Notes: generated by a model not told the origin, from the sequence alone. A DNA stretch of 64,000 nt from Amycolatopsis deserti (GCF_014653945.1 NZ_BNAU01000002.1:1173914-1237913); one strand, 5' to 3'; shown: positions 7,677 through 16,839, counted from the stretch's first letter. A program made the numbers and translations.

Positions 7677-9259
7677 GTCGGCGTCTTCTCTCCGTTCAAT
7701 TCGGATTCGATGTGGGCGAACGCCTCGCGCAACCGGTACTTGAGGATCTTGCCGGAGGCGTTGCGGGGTAGCTCGTCCGAGATGAGGAAGTACTTGGGGA
7801 CCTTGTAGCCGGCCAGCCGTTCCCGGCAGAAGGCGCGCAGCGCGTCCGGTTCCGGCAGCTGCCCGGCCTCGGGCACCACGATCGCGCACCCGACCTCGCC
7901 GTAGCGGGAGTCCGGGACCGCGACGACCGCCGTCTCCAGCACCTGCGGGTGGGCCGCCAGGACCTTCTCCACCTCGGCCGGGTAGATGTTCTCCCCGCCG
8001 CTGCGGATCATGTCCTTGGCGCGGCCGGACAGGTGCAGGAAACCGTCGGCGTTGACGTACCCGAGGTCGCCCGTGCGGCACCACCCGTCGTGGAAGGTGG
8101 CGCGGGTGGCGTCCGGGCGGTTCCAGTACCCCTGGCTCACCGCCGGGGACCGGACCTCGATCTCGCCGACCTCGCCCGCCGCGGCCTCCCGGCCCTCCGG
8201 CGTGACGACCCGCGCCTGGGCGAGCGGCAGCGGGCGGCCGATGCTCTTCGGCTGGGCGAGGAAGTCCCGGTCCTCCAGCGTGGTGGCGATGGCGCCGCCC
8301 TCGGTGAGCCCGTAGACCTGGGTGAGCTTTACCTCCGGCAGCCGGCGCTTGACCTCCTCGGCGACCGAGGGCATGACCATGTCGCCGCCGAGGATGAACC
8401 GGCGCAGCGACGGCGGCAGCACCCGTTCCAGGTCGTCCCGGTGCAGCAGCTCGTTGAGCATGAACGGGAACAGCAGGCAGTCGGTCACCCGCTCCGCCCG
8501 CAACACCGCCAGCAGCCGGTCGACGGTGAAGTTCCCGGAGGGCAGGAAGACCGCCGTGCCGTGCATCAGCAGCGCCGGTGCGACGAACGCCTCGAACCCG
8601 CCGGCGTGGTACAGCGGACCCGGCACGAGCGAGACGGTCTCCTCGCCGAACTGCCACCGCAGCGCCTGCGCCGTCGCGATGGCCACGGTGTTGCCGTGAG
8701 TCCACACCGCACCTTTCGGGCTGCCGGTCGTGCCCGACGTGTAGAGCAGGCTCATCGGGTCGTCCCCGGTCACCTCGGGCAGCTCGTCCGGGGTGAGCGG
8801 CTCCGCCTCGCGGAACACCTCGAACGGCCGCGCCCAGTCCGGCACCGGGTCGCCCGAGTCGGGCAGCACCACGTACGTGCCCACGCCCGCCTGGTCGCGC
8901 ACCGGGTCGAGGCGGCCGGTCAGGCTGCTGTGGACGACGACCACGGAGGTCCCGGAATCGGCCAGGACGAACGCCAGCTCCGCCGGAGCGAGCCGGAAGT
9001 TCAGCCGGACGGTGATCACGCCCAGGCGCGCGGCCGCCAGGAACAGCGGCGGGTACTCCGCGTCGTTGAACAGCAGCAGACCGAGCCGGTCGCCCTTGCG
9101 CAGGCCCAGTTCCCGCAGCGCCCGCGCGTACCGCAGCGTCTTGTCGTGCAGTTCGCCGTAGGTGATCCGGTCCCGGCCGTCGAAGCTGAACGCGATCCGG
9201 TCCGGGCCCGCCGCCGGCACCCGGGCGATCACCGAGTCCAGGATCCAGCTGAAGTTCAT
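7673..9259 (-). CDS. Class I AMP-forming acyl-CoA synthetase
   Basis: 528 residues, typical of medium/long-chain or aryl acyl-CoA synthetases. The P-loop is LYTSGTTGSPKGAVWTHGN near residue 170. The motif QVYGLTEGGA and the hinge DLGYVNADGFLHLSGRAKDMIRS follow, and the catalytic lysine is near the C-terminus in NASGKILKYRLRE. The enzyme makes an acyl adenylate and then the CoA thioester. It overlaps the ALDH gene upstream and the SDR gene downstream by 4 bp each (ATGA). With the aldehyde dehydrogenase it could take an aldehyde to an acyl-CoA. It is clearly distinct from the PaaK-like ligase nearby. Confidence 0.92.
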   Translation of the reverse strand: MNFSWILDSVIARVPAAGPDRIAFSFDGRDRITYGELHDKTLRYARALRELGLRKGDRLGLLLFNDAEYPPLFLAAARLGVITVRLNFRLAPAELAFVLADSGTSVVVVHSSLTGRLDPVRDQAGVGTYVVLPDSGDPVPDWARPFEVFREAEPLTPDELPEVTGDDPMSLLYTSGTTGSPKGAVWTHGNTVAIATAQALRWQFGEETVSLVPGPLYHAGGFEAFVAPALLMHGTAVFLPSGNFTVDRLLAVLRAERVTDCLLFPFMLNELLHRDDLERVLPPSLRRFILGGDMVMPSVAEEVKRRLPEVKLTQVYGLTEGGAIATTLEDRDFLAQPKSIGRPLPLAQARVVTPEGREAAAGEVGEIEVRSPAVSQGYWNRPDATRATFHDGWCRTGDLGYVNADGFLHLSGRAKDMIRSGGENIYPAEVEKVLAAHPQVLETAVVAVPDSRYGEVGCAIVVPEAGQLPEPDALRAFCRERLAGYKVPKYFLISDELPRNASGKILKYRLREAFAHIESELNGEKTPT

Positions 9260-10728
9260 CCCGCACTCCCCGTTCCGCCGGAGGGGCCGAGCAGGATCTG
9301 CTTGAGCTCGGTGAACTCGCAGATCCCCTCCGGCCCGGCCTCGCGTCCCCAGCCCGACCCCTTCATCCCGCCGAACGGGGCGGTGAGCGCCGGGCCGAAC
9401 GCGTTGACCGCGACCGAGCCGGCCCGGATCCGGCGGGCGTAGGCGACGCCCTTGTCACGATCCGCCGTGTAGACGCTCGCGGCGAGGCCGTAGCTGGTGT
9501 CGTTCGCAAGGCGCAGGCCGTCCTCGTCGTCGCGGTAGGTCAGCACCGCCGTCACCGGCCCGAACACCTCGTTGCGGGCCAGGTCGGAGTCCCGCGCCAC
9601 GTCGGTCACGAGCGTCGGCTCGAAGTACCACCCGGCGTCGAACCCGGCAGGCCGCCGGCCACCCGCCACCACGCGCGCGCCGTCGGCCACGGCCCGCGCC
9701 ACGAACCCCTCGGCACGCTCGACCACCGAGGGCGCCGCCACCGGGCCGATCTGCGTGCGCGGGTCCAGCGGGTCCCCGATGCGCAGCCCCTCCCACGCCT
9801 GCCGCAGCAGCTCGACGACCTCGTCGTGGCGCCGCTCCGGCACGAGGATCCGGGACAGCGCGGCGCAGATCTGGCCGGCGCCGCTGGTCGCGCCGGGCAC
9901 CAGCGTCTTCAGCACGACCGTGAGGTCGGCGTCGTCGAGGATCAGCGCCGGGGACTTCCCGCCCAGCTCCAGGTGCGTGCGGGCGAACCGGTGGCGCGTG
10001 GACTCGATGATCTGCTGGGCGGCGGCCCGGCCGCCGGTGAGCGACACCATGTCGACGTGCGGGTTCGCGCTCAGCTCACGGCCGATCTCCACATCGCCGC
10101 AGAGGATGCTCAGCGCGCCGGCCGGGAACCCGGCGCCGGCCGCGCACTCGGCGATGATCCGCATGATCAGCTGCGACTCGACCGCCGCCTTCACCACCAC
10201 CGGGCAGCCCGCGAGCAGCGCGGGCAGCGCCTTGCTCGCCATCGTCACCAGCGGCCCGTTGTAGGCCATGATGGCGGCCACCACGCCCGCCGGCTCGCGG
10301 CGGACCACGACGTCGCCGAGCGCCGATCCGCGGACCGTGTCGCGCAGGATGTCCTCGGCGCTGTCCAGCAGGGTCCGCCACGCCCCCACCGCGGCGAAGC
10401 GGTGCAGGGTGCGGCTGTAGCGGACCGGCATCCCGGACTCGACCGCCCAGACCGTGCCCATGTCGTCCAGGCGCGCCTCCATGGCCGCGCAGAACCGGGC
10501 GCAGATCTCGACCCGGCCGGCCACGGGCATCTCCGCCCACGACGCCAGCCCGTCAGTGCGGGCGGCCTCGACCGCGGCCTGCGCGTGCTTGACCGAGGGC
10601 AGGCCGACCGTCGCGACCGGCCGCCCGGTGCTCGGCGAGACGATCCGGTACTCGCCGTCGGCAGGCACCCACTCCCCCGCCACGAACACCTCGTCGGCGT
10701 GCGGGACGGTCACCCCGGCGACGTCCAT
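9256..10728 (-). CDS. Aldehyde dehydrogenase family protein
   Basis: 490 residues from ATG 10728. Active-site residues are in place: the oxyanion Asn157 (MAYNGP), the general base Glu254 (THLELGGKSP) and nucleophile Cys288 (GAGQICAALSR). The C-terminal motif NEVFGPVTAVLTY is also visible. It oxidises an aldehyde to the acid with NAD(P)+. The start overlaps the stop of the EthD-like gene and the stop overlaps the start of the acyl-CoA synthetase (both ATGA), which is tight translational coupling. The product would be a ready substrate for the synthetase encoded next to it. Confidence 0.93.
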   Translation of the reverse strand: MDVAGVTVPHADEVFVAGEWVPADGEYRIVSPSTGRPVATVGLPSVKHAQAAVEAARTDGLASWAEMPVAGRVEICARFCAAMEARLDDMGTVWAVESGMPVRYSRTLHRFAAVGAWRTLLDSAEDILRDTVRGSALGDVVVRREPAGVVAAIMAYNGPLVTMASKALPALLAGCPVVVKAAVESQLIMRIIAECAAGAGFPAGALSILCGDVEIGRELSANPHVDMVSLTGGRAAAQQIIESTRHRFARTHLELGGKSPALILDDADLTVVLKTLVPGATSGAGQICAALSRILVPERRHDEVVELLRQAWEGLRIGDPLDPRTQIGPVAAPSVVERAEGFVARAVADGARVVAGGRRPAGFDAGWYFEPTLVTDVARDSDLARNEVFGPVTAVLTYRDDEDGLRLANDTSYGLAASVYTADRDKGVAYARRIRAGSVAVNAFGPALTAPFGGMKGSGWGREAGPEGICEFTELKQILLGPSGGTGSAG

Positions 10729-11456
10729 CACGCACCCGCCGCCGGGAAGAACGGGCTCACCGGGCGCAGGAACATCGAGCCGAACGGCGGCCGCATGAAC
10801 TCCGGGAGCACCATCTCGCCGGAGATCAGCTGCCGCTTGACCGACTCCCGCATGGGGTCCAGCGGGCCGGTGGTCTCGTAGATCGCCAGGTGGCTGACCT
10901 CGGGGGTCACCACCCCGGGCAGCGGCTTGACGTCGGAGAGCACGAACCGCTGGGCGCGCACGAAACCGGGCGCGGACAGGATCTGCGGGATGTGCTCCTC
11001 GTCGTACCACTTGTCGTAGGCGGCGGCATCCTCCGGCCGGTGGCTGAACACCAGCCACAGGTGCCGGTCGTCGAGGCTGTCCAGCGCCGCGTGGCGCTCC
11101 GAGTGGTGCGGTTCGCTGACCGGGCGCAGGAACAGCGCCGTGAACGGCTGGACCATGAAGTCCGGCAGCACCATCTCCCCCGACATCAGCATCCGCTTCA
11201 CCTCCTCGCGGAAGCGCGCCGGGCTGCCGTCGAGTTCGTACAGGGCGGCGTGCCCGAAGTCGACCGGCTCGGTGCCGGGCAGCGGTTTGGTGTCCGCGAC
11301 CACGAACCGCTGGGCGCCGACCATCCCCGGCGAGTCCATCACCTGCGGGATGTGCTCCTCGTCGTACCACTTGTCGAAGGTGGCGCGCTCGCCGGTGAAG
11401 GTGGAGAAGGCGAAGAACAGGTTCCGGTCGTCGAAAGCAGGGACAGTTGCAGTCAT
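10728..11456 (-). CDS. Tandem EthD-like (dimeric alpha-beta barrel) domain protein
   Basis: 242 residues made of two homologous halves (about 1-122 and 123-242). Each contains the block KWYDEEHIPQ, an AQRFV strand, a KPLPG turn, a block near EEVKRMLMSGEMVLPDFM / ESVKRQLISGEMVLPEFM, and FLRPVS. The DEEHIP block is typical of EthD-like ferredoxin-fold proteins that usually act as homodimers, so this is an internal duplication giving a fused pseudo-dimer. EthD-like proteins accompany oxidative degradation systems but rarely have proven chemistry. It lies 35 bp after the HyuB-like gene in the same leftward operon. Function not assigned beyond the fold. Confidence 0.82.
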   Translation of the reverse strand: MTATVPAFDDRNLFFAFSTFTGERATFDKWYDEEHIPQVMDSPGMVGAQRFVVADTKPLPGTEPVDFGHAALYELDGSPARFREEVKRMLMSGEMVLPDFMVQPFTALFLRPVSEPHHSERHAALDSLDDRHLWLVFSHRPEDAAAYDKWYDEEHIPQILSAPGFVRAQRFVLSDVKPLPGVVTPEVSHLAIYETTGPLDPMRESVKRQLISGEMVLPEFMRPPFGSMFLRPVSPFFPAAGA

Positions 11457-11491
11457 CGTCGATCCTCGTCGTCGTTGGGGTGCACCGGGTT

Positions 11492-13408
11492 TCAGCGCCG
11501 GGCGCGCAGTTCCGCGGTGGCCTGCTCGTCGATGCGCAGGCCCTCCGGGTCGTGGTGGGGGTCGCCGACGACCACGACGCCGTAGTCGCGTGCCGCGCCT
11601 TCGACGCTGACGTAGGCGTTGCGCACGTCGGCGAGCACGCGTTCCGGGTCGCGGGCGAGCGGGTCGCCCCACCCGCCACCGCCGTTGGTCAGGCAGCGCA
11701 GGACCGTGCCGGGTTCGGTCCGCCACACCGGCCGGCTGGCGAAGTAGTGGTAGACGCCCTCCGGGTCCGGTGCCTTGCTGTCCGGATCGAGCACCCCGGC
11801 GACCGGGATGCTCCCGGCGTACACCTCGGCGGAGGTGCCGAGCAGCTCCCGTGCGTCCTCGCGCGGCGGGAAGAACCACATGGCGCCGTTCGGTCCGGCC
11901 TTGCCGCCGTTCGCACCCACCCCGCTGGGCACCTTCGTCCGGAACGGCGACAGGTAGTGGCTCGCCTCGGACAGCCACAACGTGTCCTTGAGGTTGGCGG
12001 CGCCGCCGCGGAACTCACCGGCCCCGCCGGTGTCGATCGCGTGTTCCTTGCGGAGCATGACCACCGGTGCGTCGTGCTCGATGGTCTCGGTGGCCGGGTC
12101 GAGGTTGTTCAGGAAGAACAGGACGGTGTAGCTGTCGCCGTCGCCTTCCTTCGTCGCGCCCCACGGGCCGTGCTCGCCGCCGCACTGGGTGGCGCTCGTC
12201 CACGGGGTTCCGCCGGCCGTCACCCCGGAGGCGTTGTGGGTGTTGGTCGAGCCGTAGTCGCCGGCCACGCCCTTCTCGCCGAGCACCGGGTTGAGCGCGT
12301 CGAAGATCGCCGACACCACGGCGCCGGAGGCCTCCCAGAACATCATGATCCCGCCGTCCGGGGGCAGGGACGACACCAGCGTGCCGGGTGGCGTGGCGAG
12401 GTCGATGGTGCGCCAGGTGCCCGACGTGAACGGCACCTCGGGGTCCAGCAGCATGGTCAGCGCCACGCCGACGGCGGTCTTGGCGTCCAGCACCCCGCAG
12501 TTGATGCAGGTGCGCGCCTGCGGCGAGGTGCCGGACAGGTCCACCTCGATGTGCTGCCCGCGCTTGCGCAGGGTCACCCGCACCGTGTAGTCGACGGTGT
12601 CGTCCAGGCCGTCGGCGTCGATCAGGGCCGAGCCGGTGTAGTCGCCGTCGGGCACGAGCGCGATCGCGTCGCGCATCCGCTCGGCCGAGGTGTCACAGGC
12701 GTAGGTCAGCGTGCCCAGGTAGGCGTCCAGCCCGTACCGCTCGATGTTCTCCAGCACCAGCTGTTCACCGAGCTTGAGCTGCTGGTGGATGCTCTTGAAG
12801 TCGGGCAGCAGCATGCCGCCCCAGCGGGTGTTGTCGAAGATCAGGCTGAACGTCGAGCGCACCGGCTGGTCCCGCGACCACAGCAGCACGGGCGGGATGA
12901 CGAGCCCGTTTTCGTACACATTGGACTTGGTGGCGGAGAACCCGCCGGGCACGGTGCCGCCCATGTCCAGCTGGTGGGCGCGCATGTTCACGAACGAGAC
13001 GATCTTCCCGCCGGCGAACACCGGGCGGATGAAGCAGACGTCGTTGACGTGGGTGCCGCCGCGGTAGGGGTCGTTGCAGATCAGCACGTCGCCCGGGGAC
13101 AGGTTCTCCGGGCCGAACTCCTCGACGGCGTTGCGCACGGCGTCGCCCAGCGTGCCGAGGAACACCACCAGGCTGTTGCTGACCACGGCCATCGGGTAAC
13201 CGCGTTCCGGCGGACCGCTGATGGTGCAGGCGAAGTCGTACCAGTCGCGGATGATCGGCGAGAACGCCTCCCGCATGAAGCCGGTGGACATGTGCTCGAC
13301 CGCGTACCGCAGGCGGTTGAGGATCACCGCCGAGGTGAAGCGGTCACTGCCGTAGGCGGCGGTGAACTCGTCGTCGGAGATTTCACGCAGGCGCGCGGGC
13401 TCGGTCAT
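11492..13408 (-). CDS. Hydantoinase B/oxoprolinase family protein (HyuB / ketone-carboxylase alpha-like)
   Basis: 638 residues from ATG 13408. Motifs of the HyuB family are visible: SGPPERGYPMAVVSNSLVV, PGDVLICNDPYRGGTHVNDV (the metal-binding Asp/His region), GGMLLPDFKS and GGAGEFRGGA. The family includes subunits of 5-oxoprolinase, N-methylhydantoinase and acetone/acetophenone carboxylases. A GTG at 13417 would overlap the HyuA-like stop, but the SD (CGGAGGAA) is only 2 nt from it and about 11 nt from the ATG, so I prefer the ATG. It works with the HyuA-like partner encoded just upstream. Confidence 0.9.
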   Translation of the reverse strand: MTEPARLREISDDEFTAAYGSDRFTSAVILNRLRYAVEHMSTGFMREAFSPIIRDWYDFACTISGPPERGYPMAVVSNSLVVFLGTLGDAVRNAVEEFGPENLSPGDVLICNDPYRGGTHVNDVCFIRPVFAGGKIVSFVNMRAHQLDMGGTVPGGFSATKSNVYENGLVIPPVLLWSRDQPVRSTFSLIFDNTRWGGMLLPDFKSIHQQLKLGEQLVLENIERYGLDAYLGTLTYACDTSAERMRDAIALVPDGDYTGSALIDADGLDDTVDYTVRVTLRKRGQHIEVDLSGTSPQARTCINCGVLDAKTAVGVALTMLLDPEVPFTSGTWRTIDLATPPGTLVSSLPPDGGIMMFWEASGAVVSAIFDALNPVLGEKGVAGDYGSTNTHNASGVTAGGTPWTSATQCGGEHGPWGATKEGDGDSYTVLFFLNNLDPATETIEHDAPVVMLRKEHAIDTGGAGEFRGGAANLKDTLWLSEASHYLSPFRTKVPSGVGANGGKAGPNGAMWFFPPREDARELLGTSAEVYAGSIPVAGVLDPDSKAPDPEGVYHYFASRPVWRTEPGTVLRCLTNGGGGWGDPLARDPERVLADVRNAYVSVEGAARDYGVVVVGDPHHDPEGLRIDEQATAELRARR

Positions 13409-13413
13409 GGGAC

Positions 13414-15453
13414 TCACTTCCTCCGGATGATCAGTTCGCCGTACCGGCCCACGGTGGCCCGCTGACCCGCGCCCACGTGCGTCGTGGACAGTCCTTCGTG
13501 GACGACCGCCGGACCGTCGAGCACGTCACCGGCGCGCAACGCCGCCCGGTCGTACACCGCGGCCTCCTGCGCGCCCTCGCCGTCGGCGTCGAGGTCGCCG
13601 AGGTAGCGCAGCACGGTCGTGCGGGCCGGAACGAGCGGTTCGCCGTCGCGTCCGGGGATCTCCGGGTAGGTCACCTTCGGGGTGTCCAGCACCGCCCGCA
13701 CGCGGAAGGTCACTCCCTCGACCGGCAGCATCTCGAACCGGTTGCCCGACCGGGCCTCGTAGGTGTCGTGGAACGAGGAGATCATGGTGCCGATCGCGGC
13801 ACCGTCGATGGTGCCCGCCGGCACCGGGACGAACGGCGTCTCCCAGCTCTGGCCGACCAGGTGGGCGTCCATGCTGCGGTGGAACGTCACCCGGGTCCCG
13901 GGGTCGAGGCGTTCGGCCAGCTGCGCCTCCATCTCGGCGAAGAGGGCGTCGATCCGCGGCGCGGCCTCCGGGGTCAGCACCAGGTAGGCGCTCCGGTTGG
14001 CGGTGAAGACCTGGTCGGCGGAGAGCAGGCCGAGAGCCGAGAACAGGCCCGGGTTGGGCGGCACGATCACCTGCTTGCAGTGCACCGTGTCGAGCACCGC
14101 GGGCAGCAGCATCGGGCCGGCCGCCCCGTAGGCGACGAGGCTGTAGTCGCGCGGGTCGACGCCGTTCTTGATGGCGATGTTGAACACGCCTTCGGCCATG
14201 TTGTTCACGGCCATCTCGTAGGCGTAGCGGACGCGCTGCGCGAGCGTGAACTCCGAGTCCAGCGCCTCGAACGCCTGGCGGGACAACGCGGGGTCCAGCG
14301 TCATCTCGCCGCCGGCGAACCCCTGCGGGTCGATGATGCCGATCATCAGGCAGGTGTCGGTGGTGGTCGGCAGGGTGCCGCCGCGGCCGTAGCACGCCGG
14401 GCCGGGCGCGGCTCCCGCGCTGTCCGGCCCCACCTGGATCTCGCCGGCCGGTCCGATCGCGACGATGCTGCCGCCGCCGGCGCCGATGCTGGAGATGTCG
14501 TTGGCCAGCGCGTTGACGACGAGGTCGTGTTCGAGCTCGAAGGTCGTGTTGACGAACGGTTCCCCGCCCGTCACGACGCTGATGTCGCACGAGGTGCCGC
14601 CGACGTCGGCGCAGAGCAGGTCCTTCTCCCCGATCAGCTCGCCGAAGTGCGCGCACGCGACGGTGCCCGCCGCCGGACCGGAGAAGACGATGCGGAACGG
14701 GTGCTCCATCGCCCGTCCGGAGGGGACGAGGGTGGCCGCGCAGTCGGCGAAGTTGAGCTGCCCGGTGAAGCCGAGTTCGGCGAGCCCCTTCTCCAGTCGT
14801 GCCGTGTAATCCGAGTAGATGATCTTCATGAAGGTGTCGATCACCGTCGTGGACGCCCGCGCGTATTCCTTGGCCAGCGGGGAGACGTCACTGGAGATCG
14901 AGCACGGGACATCACCGAGGACCTCGCGCACGAGCTCCCGCAGGCGCACCTCGTGCGCCGGGTTGACGTAGGCGTTGATCAGGCAGATCGCCACGCCCGT
15001 GACGCCGCAGCGCCGCAGCACGTCCAGCTCGGTGCGCGCCTGGGCTTCGTCCAGTTCGAACAGCACCCCGCCGTCGGCGGTGATGCGCTCGCGGATGCCC
15101 CGGCGCAGGTACCGCTGGACCAGGGGCCGGCCGGCGTCGCCGAAGCTGCGGCGCCAGCGCGGGTCCAGGATGGCCGCCGCCGGCCGCCACACCCGTCCCA
15201 TGTCGAGGATGTCCCGGTGCCCCTCGGTGGTGAGGAACCCGATCTTGGGCAGGCGCCGGGTGATCACGGCGTTCAGGCCGTGCGTGCTGGCGTGGTTGAA
15301 CACCGTGGCGCCCTCGACGCCGAGCGTCGCCGCGCCGGCCAGAACGGGCCCGGAGACGTCGGTGTAGTCGGTGGACACCTTCGCGGTCCGGATCCGTCCG
15401 TCCTGCAGGGCCACCACGTCGGTGAACGTGCCGCCCACATCCACTGCGATCAT
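13414..15453 (-). CDS. Hydantoinase/oxoprolinase family protein (HyuA / ketone-carboxylase beta-like)
   Basis: 679 residues from ATG 15453, preceded by CGGAGGAGCC. The N-terminal ASKHA-type phosphate motif IAVDVGGTFTDVVALQDG is at residues 2-19. A second glycine-rich nucleotide motif occurs in CADVGGTSCDISVV, and IGAGGGSIVAIG and PGPACYGRGG follow. HyuA-like subunits bind ATP and phosphorylate the substrate (lactam, hydantoin or ketone enol). Together with the HyuB-like subunit and the small zinc-ribbon gene 14 bp upstream, the set resembles acetone/acetophenone carboxylases more than stand-alone hydantoinases. That assignment is inference; the substrate is unknown. Confidence 0.9.
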   Translation of the reverse strand: MIAVDVGGTFTDVVALQDGRIRTAKVSTDYTDVSGPVLAGAATLGVEGATVFNHASTHGLNAVITRRLPKIGFLTTEGHRDILDMGRVWRPAAAILDPRWRRSFGDAGRPLVQRYLRRGIRERITADGGVLFELDEAQARTELDVLRRCGVTGVAICLINAYVNPAHEVRLRELVREVLGDVPCSISSDVSPLAKEYARASTTVIDTFMKIIYSDYTARLEKGLAELGFTGQLNFADCAATLVPSGRAMEHPFRIVFSGPAAGTVACAHFGELIGEKDLLCADVGGTSCDISVVTGGEPFVNTTFELEHDLVVNALANDISSIGAGGGSIVAIGPAGEIQVGPDSAGAAPGPACYGRGGTLPTTTDTCLMIGIIDPQGFAGGEMTLDPALSRQAFEALDSEFTLAQRVRYAYEMAVNNMAEGVFNIAIKNGVDPRDYSLVAYGAAGPMLLPAVLDTVHCKQVIVPPNPGLFSALGLLSADQVFTANRSAYLVLTPEAAPRIDALFAEMEAQLAERLDPGTRVTFHRSMDAHLVGQSWETPFVPVPAGTIDGAAIGTMISSFHDTYEARSGNRFEMLPVEGVTFRVRAVLDTPKVTYPEIPGRDGEPLVPARTTVLRYLGDLDADGEGAQEAAVYDRAALRAGDVLDGPAVVHEGLSTTHVGAGQRATVGRYGELIIRRK

Positions 15454-15467
15454 CGTCGGCTCCTCCG

Positions 15468-15677
15468 TTACAGCGAATCGGACAGCAGCTGGATCGGACC
15501 GAGGCGTGACCACGGCTCGCGATCGACCGAATACAGGCAGCTCTGGCACTTGACGACCTGGAACCAGCCGCCCTCGGACACCACGGGATAGCGCCGCAGC
15601 TCCTCAGCTCCGCACCGGGGACAGGGACCGTCGACCGGGATCCGCTCGAGAACCGGGTTCTCTCGAATTTCGTTCAT
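15468..15677 (-). CDS. Small zinc-ribbon protein, possible third subunit of the HyuA/HyuB-like enzyme
   Basis: 69 residues from ATG 15677. Two CxxC knuckles, Cys19/Cys22 (PCPRCG) and Cys44/Cys47 (KCQSC), make a zinc ribbon. It is the first gene of the leftward operon, 14 bp before the HyuA-like gene. Acetone carboxylase has a small zinc-containing gamma subunit and acetophenone carboxylase has small accessory subunits, so a role as the small subunit is plausible. This protein is shorter than the acetone carboxylase gamma subunit. No annotation follows from similarity alone. Confidence 0.75.
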   Translation of the reverse strand: MNEIRENPVLERIPVDGPCPRCGAEELRRYPVVSEGGWFQVVKCQSCLYSVDREPWSRLGPIQLLSDSL

Positions 15678-15819
15678 ATCCGCACAACTCCACTGGTGTG
15701 CTCGGTGGTGACCGCGCGTCCTCGCGCTCGTTGGAGAACGTAGGACCGGGGTGACGCGGACCACCATCCCCTGCGCGAAGGCGGGCATCCACTTTCCGAA
15801 GCCGTCGGCAGGAGGCGGA

Positions 15820-15836
15820 GAATATGATATATTCAA
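15820..15836. promoter_or_regulatory. AT-rich near-palindromic box between the carboxylase-like operon and the AraC gene
   Basis: The sequence GAATATGATATATTC (15820-15834) has GAATAT/ATATTC arms around a 3-bp centre. It lies in the divergent gap and could serve either promoter. It is one of about ten AT-rich boxes confined to 6.8-32.3 kb. Confidence 0.5.
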
Positions 15837-15867
15837 CGCCGGCACGACGGAGTGCGAGGAGGCAACC

Positions 15868-16839
15868 ATGCCCGACACCCAGGACGGCCAGGCTCCCCTC
15901 ACCTTCCACACGGACGACCTCGACATCGCGCGTGAGCAGGTGAGCCGGACCTTCGCCAGCCACGACGTCCACGTGGCGAACAGCCGGGACCTGAACTTCC
16001 GGCTCGAGCTCGCGCCGTCTCCGCGTCTGACCATCGGGCGGATGTCCTACGGCGCCGACACCACGATCCTCGGGCCGCCGATGCGGCTCTGCTACCACGT
16101 CAACCTGCCGGTGACGGGCCGGAGCACGGTCGAGCAGAACGGCGTTCGCCGGAGCTTCGTCGCCGGTGAGGCCGGCGTGGCGTTCGTCCCCCAGGCGCCG
16201 GTGATGGTGCAGTGGAGCGCCGATTCCTGGCAGTACCACGTCAAGCTGCCCAAGGACCTCCTCGAGGCGCACGCCGCCAAGCTCACCGGGCACACGGCGG
16301 GGGGCGAGATCCGCTTCGACCTCACGTTCGGGCTCGGTTCCGGTCCCGGCCAGGCCCTCGTCGCCACCGCGGGCTTTCTGTACGCCGAACTCACCCGTCC
16401 GGGTGGGATCGGGACGATCCCGGCCGCGTGCCACGAGCTGGAGTCCGCGTTGATGACCCAGCTGCTGATGACGCTGCCCAGCCAGATCAGCCCGGCCCTG
16501 CACAGCAAGCCCGCGCACACCCGGCTGTCGAAGATCCGCGAGGTCGTGGACTACATCGACAACCACCCCGGGGACGAGATCACCACGGCCGACCTCGCCG
16601 CGATGGCCGGGGTCAGCGCCCGCGCCCTGCAGGCCGGGTTCCAGGAGGTGGTCGGCATGTCCCCGACCGCGTACCTGCGCGGCGTCCGCCTGGACCGGGT
16701 GCACCTGGAGCTGCTCGGCGGCGCTCCCGGCACGGTCACCGAGATCGCGGCGCGGTGGGGCTTCTTCCACCCCGGCCGGTTCGCCCGCCAATACCGGGAG
16801 CGCTTCGGGCAACTACCCTCCGACACCGCCCGGCGATAA
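15868..16839 (+). CDS. AraC family transcriptional regulator
   Basis: 323 residues from ATG 15868, which has GAGGAGG 6 nt upstream. The N-terminal ~200 residues match the AraC-binding-like domain found before AraC HTHs (LSYHVNLPVTGRS-like barrel, VAGEAGVAFVPQ). Two C-terminal helix-turn-helices follow: ITTADLAAMAGVSARALQAGFQ and a second around GTVTEIAARWGFFHPGRFARQYRERFG. It is divergent from the zinc-ribbon/HyuA/HyuB operon, a classic arrangement for its activator. Its final codons are duplicated in the repeats that follow. Confidence 0.93.
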   Translation: MPDTQDGQAPLTFHTDDLDIAREQVSRTFASHDVHVANSRDLNFRLELAPSPRLTIGRMSYGADTTILGPPMRLCYHVNLPVTGRSTVEQNGVRRSFVAGEAGVAFVPQAPVMVQWSADSWQYHVKLPKDLLEAHAAKLTGHTAGGEIRFDLTFGLGSGPGQALVATAGFLYAELTRPGGIGTIPAACHELESALMTQLLMTLPSQISPALHSKPAHTRLSKIREVVDYIDNHPGDEITTADLAAMAGVSARALQAGFQEVVGMSPTAYLRGVRLDRVHLELLGGAPGTVTEIAARWGFFHPGRFARQYRERFGQLPSDTARR

